A stretch of DNA of 64,000 nucleotides from Corticium candelabrum (Eukaryota > Porifera > Homoscleromorpha > Homosclerophorida > Plakinidae): positions 203,501 to 267,500 of the forward strand of contig NC_085088.1 of assembly GCF_963422355.1 (NCBI RefSeq). Direction: 5' to 3'. Positions 15,001-24,760 of this stretch are shown here, in pieces; the first letter of the stretch is position 1, and the number at the start of each line of letters is the position of its first letter. A program made the translations under genes and the position numbers. The notes beneath the pieces were generated by a model. The model was not told the origin of the DNA. It did no database searches and saw only the letters and a program-made list of their open reading frames with translations.

Positions 15001-16708
15001 CAACTGCCTGTTTGTATGTCCAACTTTCCTTACTTTTGTCTTATGCATGTGTATGTATCTATTTGTGTATATTTGTGAATCAGTGTCTTGGTTTGTCTGT
15101 TGTGGTATATGTGTATGTTTTTGTAGATGCAGAGGCTGTTACATTTTCTGGGAGCAACTACATTCGCTATTCCTTTCAGTCTCGTTCAATACGCGATACC
15201 TCTGATGAGCAAGAATCATATCAAGAGTCATTTTCTTTCTTAATTAGGCCACAACTGTCAAGTGGAGTTCTCATGAAAATGCTTAATTCAGCGAAAACAG
15301 AGTTTGCCACATTAGAGGTATGAATAGGAATAGATTCCGTGTTTTAGCTGTGCTCAATGCCTGTTATTGTTTTTGCTAGTTGATTGCTGGTAGTTTACTC
15401 TATTCATTCAATGTTGGCAGCGGTCGTCGTGACGTGTGGGCTAACATTTCTCTTACAGATGATCGTTATTATTACATTCGCATATTGCGAGTGGGACGGG
15501 TTGCTCATCTGTCAGTTGATGAAACTTCAAATCACTTTACTGGTTTTTCTAGTGATGAACAAATTCTTGAGTTTGATGCTAACAATGTCTACATTGGAGG
15601 TTTTCCAGGTCGTGTTGGCTTTTCTGGCTGTTTGAAAGATCCTCGTTACAAAGATTCTTTTCTTCCATTGCAAGGCTCTAACACTGTGGCACGAGCTGAA
15701 CCAATAGGAGGTGTACAACAAGGCTGTGACTGTCCAAATCTTTGTGGCTCTGCTGAATGTGAAAAAGAAGCCAAAGTATGTGTCCAAGAAGCAGTCAATC
15801 GCTGCTTCTCATCTCAATGTGTAGACTTTACATGTGACCTCTGCTCTGAGACAACACAGTGTGATTTTCAGCAGCAGCGGTGTCTTTGTCCATCTTACTA
15901 CACAAAAGACAGGTGTGATGTGGTGCTGGGCCATCTAATAAACAGTGACGAGGACCACATCGTGTATGGTGTAATTGCTGGTATTATAATGTTTATTATT
16001 ATTTTGGTCATCATAGTTGTTGCAGTGAGGCGACAACTTATAGGAAACAGTGAAGTACTAGGTGTGTCACATCCCATGAATAATGAAACACTTGTGACTA
16101 GGCGAAGATTCTCAGGTTTTCAGACAGTTGTACCATACAAAGAGGAAGGAGGAGGAGAAAGTGAAACTAACCGGAGTGTTTCTGATTCTGTAGCTGATTT
16201 AGAACGTATTCGTCATGTTTCTGCACTGTCTGGTAACAGTACAACAAAGCTTGTGGTTAGATGCCATTCACCTGAAGTGTCTTCAGGTAGCTCAGTCATA
16301 GAAAAAAAGCGGAAACGTGAAGAGTCGGAGGCCAGGACTGTTGATAGCTCTGCACTTTCACTCTGTAACGTGAAGACAGTTGAGTCTTGTGCTCATGAGT
16401 CGTCTGCAAGCACTGTCTCAATGCCAATAGCCAAGCATGCATCAAGTGTTGATGTGTTTGCTGTTCTGGAGGCCAGATTAGCCAAGGAAGATAACCAAAT
16501 TGATTCAACGTCTAGTTACGACAAACCAATTGAGTATAAGTATGAGGGCAGCTGCTCAAATGCCAGCAGTCTCAGTTCTATTTGTGGAAGTGATCACAAC
16601 TTGGAGAATGAACCCTACAGTTTTGAATTTCTTCATGAATTGGGTTCCAGTTTTAAGTCTGTTACAGATGTTTATTCTGTTTGTGAGAGATCAACCGACA
16701 AGAGCTGA
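1..16708 (+). CDS. Giant classical-type cadherin (EC-EGF-LamG-TM-catenin-binding tail), 5' partial
   Basis: Calcium-dependent adhesion receptor at the plasma membrane. Proposed exons are 2-14500 (open upstream), 14564-14643, 14700-14986, 15127-15317 and 15380-16708, giving about 5,461 visible residues. Residues 1 to about 4030 are roughly 38 cadherin repeats with recurrent DxNDNxP, LDRE and DxD calcium motifs. Then come about 12 EGF-like modules (nt 12690-14215), a laminin-G domain, one more EGF module, a second laminin-G domain, a Cys-rich stretch, a single transmembrane helix (about 15964-16041) and a tail of about 220 residues. The tail contains YKEEGGGE at 16136-16159, like the p120-catenin core of classical cadherins. 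It also has YDKPIEYKYEGS and a Ser-rich stretch followed by FKSVTDVY (16450-16675), like the beta-catenin-binding domain. The signal peptide and N-terminus lie outside the window. A FAT-type cadherin was considered, but the tail favours a classical (type III-like) cadherin. Confidence 0.93.
12690..15750 (+). other. EGF/laminin-G membrane-proximal block of the cadherin
   Basis: About twelve EGF-like modules of the C-x-N-G-G-x-C type occur between 12690 and 14215. One of them, around 12990-13080, lacks a first cysteine and looks degenerate. A laminin-G domain (about 14220-14860) is split over three exons; its reading frame continues across introns 14501-14563 and 14644-14699. A further EGF module (14880-14986) precedes the second laminin-G domain (15127-15725). 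This EGF/LamG block is typical of non-vertebrate classical cadherins and of FAT, so it does not separate the two families. Confidence 0.85.
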
Positions 16709-17067
16709 CCTAAGTGATAATTTTCAAAATCGCATGGTTACTATTTTCGATATCATGAAATAATTACATATACCTGACTTTTAAAATACAGATGTTGAGT
16801 TTTTGATTGCTTACATGGAAATGAACATGTTAGTTTCAGAAGCTGATGCTATAGCTCTTATCTTTTGATTTCATTGTCTGACATATATATGCTCTTTCAT
16901 CAGCCTCAGAAATGTAATGTACATAGACACTACTATGCAGAACTGAGTCTTTCACACATTCGAGTTGCATCTGGTGTCACAAGCAATTAATTAATTGATA
17001 TTAACTGTAGAGATACCATAAGCACAAGTCGGTTCTCTATGACGGCTAGCGTACGTTACTAAGAAAC
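16709..17067. other. Intergenic spacer between the cadherin and SART3
   Basis: AT-rich spacer of 359 bp. It presumably holds the cadherin 3' UTR and the SART3 promoter and 5' UTR. I see no gene or repeat in it. Confidence 0.6.
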
Positions 17068-19620
17068 ATGGCTGACTATCCTGACGTCTCCGAAGCAATG
17101 GAAGACGATCAGAGTGAATCCAGCTCATCTGGTGACGATAGTAACGATGATTCAACTGCAGTAGACGAAGACGCAATTGCCCGGCTTGAAGAAGCTCTTT
17201 CTACAAACCAATATCTTTATGATAGCCACGTGGCGTTGATTGCAGAACTAAGGAAAGGAATAGGAAAACCAGATGCCTTTTACAAGCTACGACAGGCTCG
17301 GGAACGCATGAGGAAGCTGTTTCCTTTGTCTGAGGATCTGTGGCTGCAATGGATTGGAGACGAAACACTATTCAACTCAACTGCTGTAGACAAGGACTTC
17401 GTCAAGGGTTTGTACGATTCTGCTGTCTCTGATTATTTAAGTGTTCGTGTGTGGTTGGAATATTGCAAGTTTACTATGGGAACCATGGTAGACGGCCTGG
17501 CTACTCTTGATGACGTCAGAAGTGTGTTTGAAAGAGCTTTGATGTCATGTGGATTGCATGTCAGTCAAGGAAGCACGTTATGGGAGGCATTCAGAGAGTT
17601 TGAGATAACAATACTTGATTCTGTCAATGAACTGTCCAAGGATGAGAATGACAAAGATGTGAAGTTACAGATGGATCGTGTTGCCAATATCTTCAAGCGT
17701 CAATTATCTGTTCCTCTCATTGGCATGGAAGCAACTGCAAATGAATTCACGAAATGGGCAGAAGAACATAACGTTGTGGTGTCTAACTATACGCAAAGCT
17801 ACAAGAAAGCTTTATCTACCCTTGGCAAATGCATTGAATATGAGGACAGACTAAAGCAAGCAGAGTCTCCACGACTGGAACAATACAAGGAATATATTCA
17901 ATTTGAAATGTCTGCTGCTGACCCTGCAAGGATCCAATGCATTTATGAACGAGCTTTAGCTGAGAATTGTTTGCATGCTAGCTTGTGGATGGACTACACT
18001 CACTTCCTAGACACAAAACTGAAAATTAAAGACGTTTCTCTTGTAGCTCATCAAAGGGCAGTGAGGAACTGTCCTTGGATATCACAGTTATGGTGCAGTT
18101 GGATTAGAGCAATGGAGAGGAATGCAGTAGATCTGATGTCAGTGAAAGAAATGTTTGAGGAGGGTCTACGTTGTGGGTTTTCATCAGCTGATGATTACAT
18201 TTCATTATGGTCAGCATTTATTGATTATCAGTGGAGGAGGAGAGACAGTGTGGATGATAAAGAGGAGATTATATCAACAGTTCGAGAGACATTTCAGAAA
18301 GCCGTTGAGCACGTCAAGCAGCTGTATGGCCAGAAAGCTGATCACAGTTGTTCACTGAAGCGACATTGGGCTGCATTGGAAGCAACACACTTTAACAGCA
18401 TAGCACGAGCAAGAGAACTGTGGGAAGAAGTCATGAGTGAAGGCCATAGACGAAGCGTTAGCATGTGGTTAGAATATGCTGAGTTAGAGAGGAGGTGTGG
18501 GTCAGTAACACAGACAAGAAAGCTGCTGCATGAAGCTGTAGTGAGAGGAAGTGATGAACCACAACGAGCATATGAAGCTCTTCTCAAGTTTGAGAGAGAA
18601 GAGGGCACTTTGTCTGAATGGGAATCAGCATGGGAGAGATGTCAAGTCAAAGTGAAGCAAATAACAGAACAACGAGCAAAAATGGAGGCAGTTGTTGAGG
18701 AGAAGAAGAAAGCAGGGAAGAAGAGAGAAGATGGAGAAAGGAAGAAGAGAAAGAAAGAAATTGATGATGATTCTTCAGCAGCAAAGCGAAGTAGGGGTGA
18801 TGCAGAAGAAGAGATGGAAAAAGCAAAGAAAACAGTAGTGAGGTGTGATGATGAACGGACAGTCTTTGTGAGCAATCTTCAATTTTCAACAACAGAAGAT
18901 GAGCTAAGGCAGGCATTTTCATCATGTGGAGATGTCACGATCATCAACGTTGTCAAGGACACAAAATGGAAAATGAAAAACTATGCCTATGTTGAATTTT
19001 CTTTACCTAGTGCTATTGATGCTGCACTAGCTTTAGATCGTACTTTGCTGTCTGGTCGTCCAATGTTTGTCAGTCGCTATGGTCAAGGAGGACAACATAG
19101 ATCAAAACCAAAGTATCCCATTACACCAGACAAAAACACAGTGTTTGTATCAAATCTGGCATTTGGTGCAACACCAGAAGAAGTGAAGGAAATCTTCACG
19201 CAGTGTGGAGTAGTGAAGGAAGTTCGTAAAACATGTGATGCATTAGGAAGACCAAAGGGTTTCGCTTTTGTTGAATACGAAGAATCAAAATCAGCTAGGG
19301 ATGCTGTCACAGTGCTGGAAGGATACAGATTACGAGGTCGGCCTATAAAAGTTGCTATTTCTAATCCTCCACAAAAATCTCTCATATCAAAGAGAGGAGG
19401 TATGACTGGTAACAATATGGGACAGAGAGGTCATGTAGATTCTGAAGGATTTGCCATTCCACTCAATCCTGGCATTCGGACAAGTAGTCGGACACAAATT
19501 AGTTTGGTACCTCGTTCTGTCAAGCAAAAGAAAGAAAACGAAACATCGAATGGAGAACCAATTAAACCATCTCAACGACTGAGTAACAAAGATTTCAGAA
19601 ACTTGCTTTTAAAAAAGTAG
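17068..19620 (+). CDS. SART3: SART3 homologue, U4/U6 snRNP recycling factor
   Basis: Nuclear RNA-binding protein that helps reassemble the U4/U6 snRNP after splicing. The 850-residue protein is read from a single uninterrupted exon starting at ATG 17068. The order is: acidic Ser/Asp-rich N-terminus; HAT-repeat array from about residue 45 to 530 with recurring W-x2-Y/W helices; a Lys/Glu-rich coiled coil with nuclear localisation signals (about 535-590); RRM1 (about 594-672, TVFVSNL and YAYVEF); RRM2 (about 690-770, TVFVSNL and GFAFVEY); and the C-terminal LSm-interaction motif RLSNKDFRNLLLKK. Domain order matches human SART3, which is somewhat longer (about 960 residues). Lack of introns is unusual beside its neighbours and could reflect ancient retroposition or intron loss. 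Confidence 0.96.
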   Translation: MADYPDVSEAMEDDQSESSSSGDDSNDDSTAVDEDAIARLEEALSTNQYLYDSHVALIAELRKGIGKPDAFYKLRQARERMRKLFPLSEDLWLQWIGDETLFNSTAVDKDFVKGLYDSAVSDYLSVRVWLEYCKFTMGTMVDGLATLDDVRSVFERALMSCGLHVSQGSTLWEAFREFEITILDSVNELSKDENDKDVKLQMDRVANIFKRQLSVPLIGMEATANEFTKWAEEHNVVVSNYTQSYKKALSTLGKCIEYEDRLKQAESPRLEQYKEYIQFEMSAADPARIQCIYERALAENCLHASLWMDYTHFLDTKLKIKDVSLVAHQRAVRNCPWISQLWCSWIRAMERNAVDLMSVKEMFEEGLRCGFSSADDYISLWSAFIDYQWRRRDSVDDKEEIISTVRETFQKAVEHVKQLYGQKADHSCSLKRHWAALEATHFNSIARARELWEEVMSEGHRRSVSMWLEYAELERRCGSVTQTRKLLHEAVVRGSDEPQRAYEALLKFEREEGTLSEWESAWERCQVKVKQITEQRAKMEAVVEEKKKAGKKREDGERKKRKKEIDDDSSAAKRSRGDAEEEMEKAKKTVVRCDDERTVFVSNLQFSTTEDELRQAFSSCGDVTIINVVKDTKWKMKNYAYVEFSLPSAIDAALALDRTLLSGRPMFVSRYGQGGQHRSKPKYPITPDKNTVFVSNLAFGATPEEVKEIFTQCGVVKEVRKTCDALGRPKGFAFVEYEESKSARDAVTVLEGYRLRGRPIKVAISNPPQKSLISKRGGMTGNNMGQRGHVDSEGFAIPLNPGIRTSSRTQISLVPRSVKQKKENETSNGEPIKPSQRLSNKDFRNLLLKK

Positions 19621-19868
19621 TGTCTTGTGTGACACTATATAAGCATGTGTTGTGTCTAGTTGTAGCTATGTGATGTGATGAGTGGGACGTGAGTAGCTTG
19701 CAGTAGAATAGTGACCAAAGCGATGAGTCAATTTGTACATGTATACGTGTTGCTGAATAGAACAATTTTTTATTATTACTGAGCCGAGTATAGTGAGGCT
19801 TCTAATCCGGGTCGCACAACAGAAAGGGGCGTGGTCCTATATGGCTCCATCTAACTCTCGGTCTATAT

Positions 19869-19905
19869 TGCGTGCGTGCGTGCGTGCATGCGTGCGTGCG
19901 TGTGC

Positions 19906-19978
<73 letters not shown>
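19869..19978. repeat. (GT)n microsatellite with GCGT variants
   Basis: About 110 bp of TG repeats, beginning with several TGCG units. It lies inside the dispersed repeat copy 1. Confidence 0.95.
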
Positions 19979-19979
<1 letters not shown>

Positions 19980-20237
19980 ACACGAACCTCAAATTTCTCC
20001 TCCGTCGTTTCATCCTGTTGTATTGTAGCCAGGGATTGTGTGTACTTGACAACCAAGGAACACCTTCAAAAGTTGAATGCCACCTAGAGCTACAGTCAAC
20101 TATTCCACACGTCCCGTACTACAGTATGATGAATCCTTTACTACTGTACACTACACTGGGCTGTCTCTAGCACCGTTGATGGTCAATGTTTGCCAATATC
20201 AATTTCTGTCAGTAAATAGCATACCCCTGCATATCGT

Positions 20238-20747
20238 TAGCCTCGCCCCAGATGCAGTGTGGATTGCAGCCCCGGATGCACTACGTCTGGTATGGTACCG
20301 CCTTACTGGGCGGGAGTAAGGATGTAAATCAAACTCCACAGCGCATGTCATACCAATGTTATTAGCTAGGGACTGAGCTTTCGATTGGACTCTGACGTTG
20401 TTCTAGCCTTTGTACTTGTCAATATTGCGATTTTAGGCCACTGTCAAGCGTTAGTAAGAGATTGCAGCTACGTTAGAGAGCGTAGCGGGGAAATGGCAGA
20501 TCAGAAATGGCACTTGCAGTGTATCATACGCCTTTGAACGCGTACACAGGTTCTCAGTCGAAGCTGTAATGCGTCTTATGCTTCTACTGCAATACTTCTA
20601 CTGCTACACCGACAAAGTACACTTGTAACTGACACTAATCATGTCCCTAGGGACATGGTTGACCGCAAGGGGCGGTACCATACCAGACGTAGTGGTGATG
20701 GAAGCGCATCCGGGGCTGCAATCCACACTGCGTCTGGGGCGAGGCTA
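20238..20747. mobile_element. MITE-like element with long TIRs and 9-bp target duplication
   Basis: The left end (TAGCCTCGCCCCAGAYGCAG...) is repeated in inverted orientation at the right end, over about 80 bp with a small indel. The element is flanked by identical 9-bp copies of GCATATCGT at 20229-20237 and 20748-20756. The 510-bp interior shows no open reading frame of note. A 9-bp duplication with long terminal inverted repeats fits a non-autonomous Mutator-like element; this superfamily call is inference. Confidence 0.85.
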
Positions 20748-21097
20748 GCATATCGTTACAAAGGAGTGCATACATAAACTGTACATTTCAAATTGTCTTG
20801 ATCACTATCGCGAAACGACGACTAGACTACCTACCAAGGCTAGATACGTAATCTCAATTACTACAAAGTTTGCATGTTTACTTCCATGACCGCTGCAAGG
20901 TTTAACTTAATTAACAAATACGTATTGTCTAGAGCTAGCTATCTAGAGGACGCGGCGTTTCAGTAGTCGGTCGGAAAACTCCGTTAGACGTGTCAATCAC
21001 TAACGCGAGGCGTCTACGGATACCGTACAACTAGTTAATTAAATATTACTTGAGCACGGATTAGGCCATACGGGAGTGTACAGAGTGACTTACCAGT

Positions 21098-22093
21098 ATG
21101 GAGGCGGCCGAGGTAAACCGTTCAAGATAAATTGAAGATTGATGCGACTGTTTTGAGCTTCTAAAGGAAAGAATATTTTAGGAAGCTGTTCGTGAGCTTT
21201 ATGATTTTCGAGATCGTTACTTTGAACGCCATGACATTTCTAGAGCGTCAGAAAAGGCGAAATGCGTTGATGAGAGAATGACGGCTACCCTGCAAAAACT
21301 AGACGAGTTACCAGGTCATTCTTTGTTCTAAGTGTTTTAAAGTGCTGTACTGACTGTTCCTTTATCTAGATGAAGATTTGGACGTGAAAACGAAAGCGCG
21401 TTTGATGTTTCTTCGTGGTCACGCTAACAACGTTGTGCCTGATTTCAACGAGAAAGGCGAACAGTTTCTATCTCGTGCTGTGAAATTGGATCCAACACTA
21501 ACAGAGGCGTGGAACTCACTAGGAGAATGCTACTGGAAACAGGGTAATGTCAAGGGAGCGTTCGACTGTTTCAATGGAGCTCTGAGACAAGTCAGACATT
21601 CACAGAGACATAATTGCACACATTGATTCTGGAGTTCTACTTTATAAAATATTGGTTTATTGGTTTATTTGGCAGTTTTTGTAAAATCCTGTGTTATAGC
21701 GCAGTCACCAATTAATTAAAGGTAATTGTTGCATGGTTCCATTCATTCTGTCTAGGTTCAGAACAAAGTATCACTAAGAAATGTTTCTATGATTTTACGA
21801 CAAACTGGTGAAGGTATGGAACTGCAAATAAACTTGTTTGAGCGTCTTGTTTGTCACTTAAGTAATTAATTAAGCTTATATGTATGTACATGTTTGCATA
21901 TTGCTCAAGATCTGCATTTACAACTTATTGTACATAGTGGTTACATATTTATTGTGGTGTCACAGGATATGCAAAACACAGTTGCTTGCAAATTTTAAAC
22001 ATCTGATCACACAGTTTATATAAAACATAGCAGTTATACGTATATAGTTTACTTATCATGTAGCAGTAGTCTAATTTTATGTGTGCAGTTTAC

Positions 22094-22161
<68 letters not shown>

Positions 22162-23423
22162 CACACACACACACGACAACAACAATGATTAGCATGCAAC
22201 AACAACAACAACAACAAACACATGCATACATGCGTACTTATTTTGCAGAGTAGATGTAATCAATAGTTTAGATGTAATCAATAGTTTAGATGTATGATAT
22301 AAAACTTCTTCGTTTGATTTGTTCTTGTGTGTTTGCAAGGGGCTGCTGAACGGTTTAAGAATTTCAAACTTAGTGTTGAGAAAGCAAAAGAAGCAGTGAG
22401 TATGGATGTGTCCGATGGAATCTCATGGTGTAAGATGGCTATTTCTACACTTCTTGTCGTAATGCAGTCATGTAGTGCATCTGTTGTAGATGTTTTGGGA
22501 AATGCTTATCTGTCATTGTTTTTCATCAGCGGAAACTCTGATAGTCTCCTGAAGCAATGCATGACAGCGTATGCACAAGCGGTAGGCTATAATTACAAAC
22601 ATAATTATGGTTTAATTAAGACAGACTGGGAAGGACATTTTTAAAAAATAGACTTGTAGCAATTTGTGACTATAACTCATTTGTAAAGATTATATTTGTT
22701 TATGTAGTATAGTATTAACAGCTAGATAGCTGAATAAACAGGCAGACAGACACAGAGACGATCAGATGGATAGACATGATTGATCTCCATAACCAACATG
22801 TCGACAATTAATTCTACGTATCAATTGCTATCAGTGTTGACCATGCGGTCTTCATTAATGTAGGAAAAGGATCTGTTGGCTGCCAACAATCCCGATCTTC
22901 ACTATAATCGAGCAGTTGCATATCAATATGAAGAAAAATTTCAACTTGCTCTTGATGGTTTCATGAAAGCGGTTGCTTTTGATCCCAACTGGACGGAGCC
23001 TCAAGAACATGTTGACAGGCTAGAAGCTTACCTTGTGAAAGTCAGTGGCATGGCCACAAACAAAGTATAACTGTACATCTAATATTGAATCGATTGTGTC
23101 ATTAGATTTTGTTGACAGGGGAGGTTGAAGCCAAAGAAATTAGTGTTGCTGCAACAGGGTATTTCTGAAAAAGATCTTGGGCCGTATAATGGAGGACAGT
23201 ATGTTAGACCAACTGGACAAACAGTTGATTTGAGAGAAGTTCCACTAAGCGAGTTGAGGGAAGGCATTAATGGAGAAGTGATTGTAGTGGGAAAAGTTGT
23301 GGGAGTCATTACATCGACAGGAAACATTACATCACAGTATGATGTTCTAGTTGTGTGGCTGTGTTGTGTGCATATTTGCTGTGTGTCCACTGTGTGTGTA
23401 AGGGTGTGTGTTTGTGTGTGTCT

Positions 23424-23466
<43 letters not shown>

Positions 23467-23989
23467 TGTGTGTGCGCACGCGCGCGCATGTGTGTGCTTG
23501 TAGATGCGCATTTGTTTGTGTGTGTGTGTGTATTATTAATTGTAGGACACTAGCTGTGGTTGACAAGGTTGGCTCATGTGTCATCGTTACAATATTTCAC
23601 ATGTCATCATCAACAGCGCCTTTGATAGGAGATTCTTTAGCAATTCCAGAACCACAATATCAAATCACAAACGTTCATTGTCCTAAGCAAGTAAGTGTCA
23701 GTCTTTGTATGTCTGTCAAGCTGTCTGTCTGTCTGTGTTTTGTCTGTGTCTGTTTGTTTATTTGTTTATTTGTTTGTCTAGTCATGTCCATCTACACTGT
23801 ATCTGTTTCTGCCTATTAATGCTGGTATTGCCTTTGTCTTCGTTTGTTATATCTTACTGTTTGTAGGGTCATCTTTCATTCCCCAGCATCAGAGTTGATA
23901 ACCCATTATGCTTGGTAGTCAACAAACATCGAGTAAGCAAAGAGAAGTTAGTTCCTTCTGTTCTCGATATCGTGAATAAGAGTGAATAG
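21098..23989 (+). CDS. TTC5: TTC5 homologue, TPR-OB protein
   Basis: Known family roles are p300/JMY stress cofactor and recognition of nascent tubulin for tubulin mRNA autoregulation. Ten exons: 21098-21112, 21182-21314, 21370-21590, 21756-21813, 22340-22429, 22490-22581, 22864-23064, 23119-23336, 23546-23690, 23867-23989. These give 431 residues (human 440). The N-terminus has LYDFRDRYFE like the family. TPR helices follow (for example VKLDPTLTEAWNSLGE and NPDLHYNRAVAYQYEE). A C-terminal OB-fold-like domain ends with GDSLAIPEP and PSIRVDNPLCLVVN. The first exon encodes only five residues (MEAAE). Introns hold a CA tract (22096-22174) and a GT tract (23404-23466). All joins keep frame with GT-AG borders. 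Confidence 0.93.
22096..22174. repeat. (CA)n microsatellite in TTC5 intron 4
   Basis: About 79 bp of nearly pure AC repeat with one GC interruption, followed by a short (CAA)n run near 22195-22220. Confidence 0.95.
23404..23466. repeat. (GT)n microsatellite in TTC5 intron 8
   Basis: TG repeat, with imperfect TGTC and GCGCG variants on its flanks, lying entirely inside the intron 23337-23545. Confidence 0.9.
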
Positions 23990-24511
23990 TCAATACCAGT
24001 TGTTATAATTCAGAGACCAAACAGTGTAACTGATATTAACTTTACAAATTGCTACAGACAAAATGTTAATTGAGCGTACAATTTATTGAATTCTCTTGAG
24101 CAGCTAACATTATGGTGTTCACCTGTTGGTATGTGTTGCTATGGTAAGTGTTGTTATGGTAACTGTTGCTATGTCAAGTGTTGATAGTCGAGTTGATAAC
24201 TGTTTGCTAAAAAATGCTGTCAATAAATGATGACATTGGACAGAGGTATGTAACACTGTTGCTAGGTTATACAGTACGACTTTTCTTTTGCCTCCATTAT
24301 CCTACCCCAACAAACAGTCAGTGTGGCCTGTTTTCACCATAACACTTTTCCTGTCCACAAGAAGTTACTAACAGAGGGGGCAGAGCGAGTCAGTCGGTCA
24401 TATGTATGTCACGTGACCAGGGTAATAACTGATCAAAATAGATATTCTTAATTGTTACATCATGTTGTTTATTAGGACAATTATCTGGTTAATATCAATA
24501 TCTAGTAGCTA
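23990..24511. other. Convergent 3' spacer between TTC5 and OXA1L
   Basis: 522 bp between the stop codons of two converging genes. It contains a short imperfect repeat of GTTGCTATGG-like units (24120-24180) and one TCACGTGA palindrome (24410-24417). I see no gene. Confidence 0.6.
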
Positions 24512-24685
24512 TCATTTCTTTTTTGGTTTGTATTTGTAAGTTGTTTGAATCTTTGCTTGTCCAGCTTTCTTCAGCAGATTTTTTTTCAGTTGTTCTTGTT
24601 GTTTGATAATGGCTTGAGCTTGAGCTGTTTTATAGCCTGAAATAGAACCAAAACCTATAGGCTCTTGTTGAAACATTGTTGCACC

Positions 24686-24760
<75 letters not shown>

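Larger units (their letters stand above)
19783..21037. repeat. Dispersed repeat family, copy 1 (interrupted by a nested element)
   Basis: Segments here match 58656-59123 in the same order. The shared blocks are a start around TCTAATCCGGGTCGCACAAC (19801), the CTCAAATTTCTCCTC block, the TGTACTTGACAAC block, the CTACAGTCAACTATTC block, a GGCGTTTC-GTAG block, and a final TACNGTACAACTAGTTA. Copy 1 also holds a GT microsatellite and the 20238-20747 element, both absent from copy 2. No coding capacity is seen. It may be a non-autonomous transposon or a decayed one; class unknown. Confidence 0.75.
19621..21097. other. Intergenic region SART3-TTC5 filled with repeats
   Basis: This 1.5 kb spacer is mostly repeat: a dispersed-repeat copy (19783-21037), a (GT)n tract (about 19870-19978) and a nested inverted-repeat element (20238-20747). 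I see no coding gene. The short open frames across the GT tract are low-complexity artefacts. The TTC5 promoter must lie in the last part, near 21040-21097. Confidence 0.7.
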
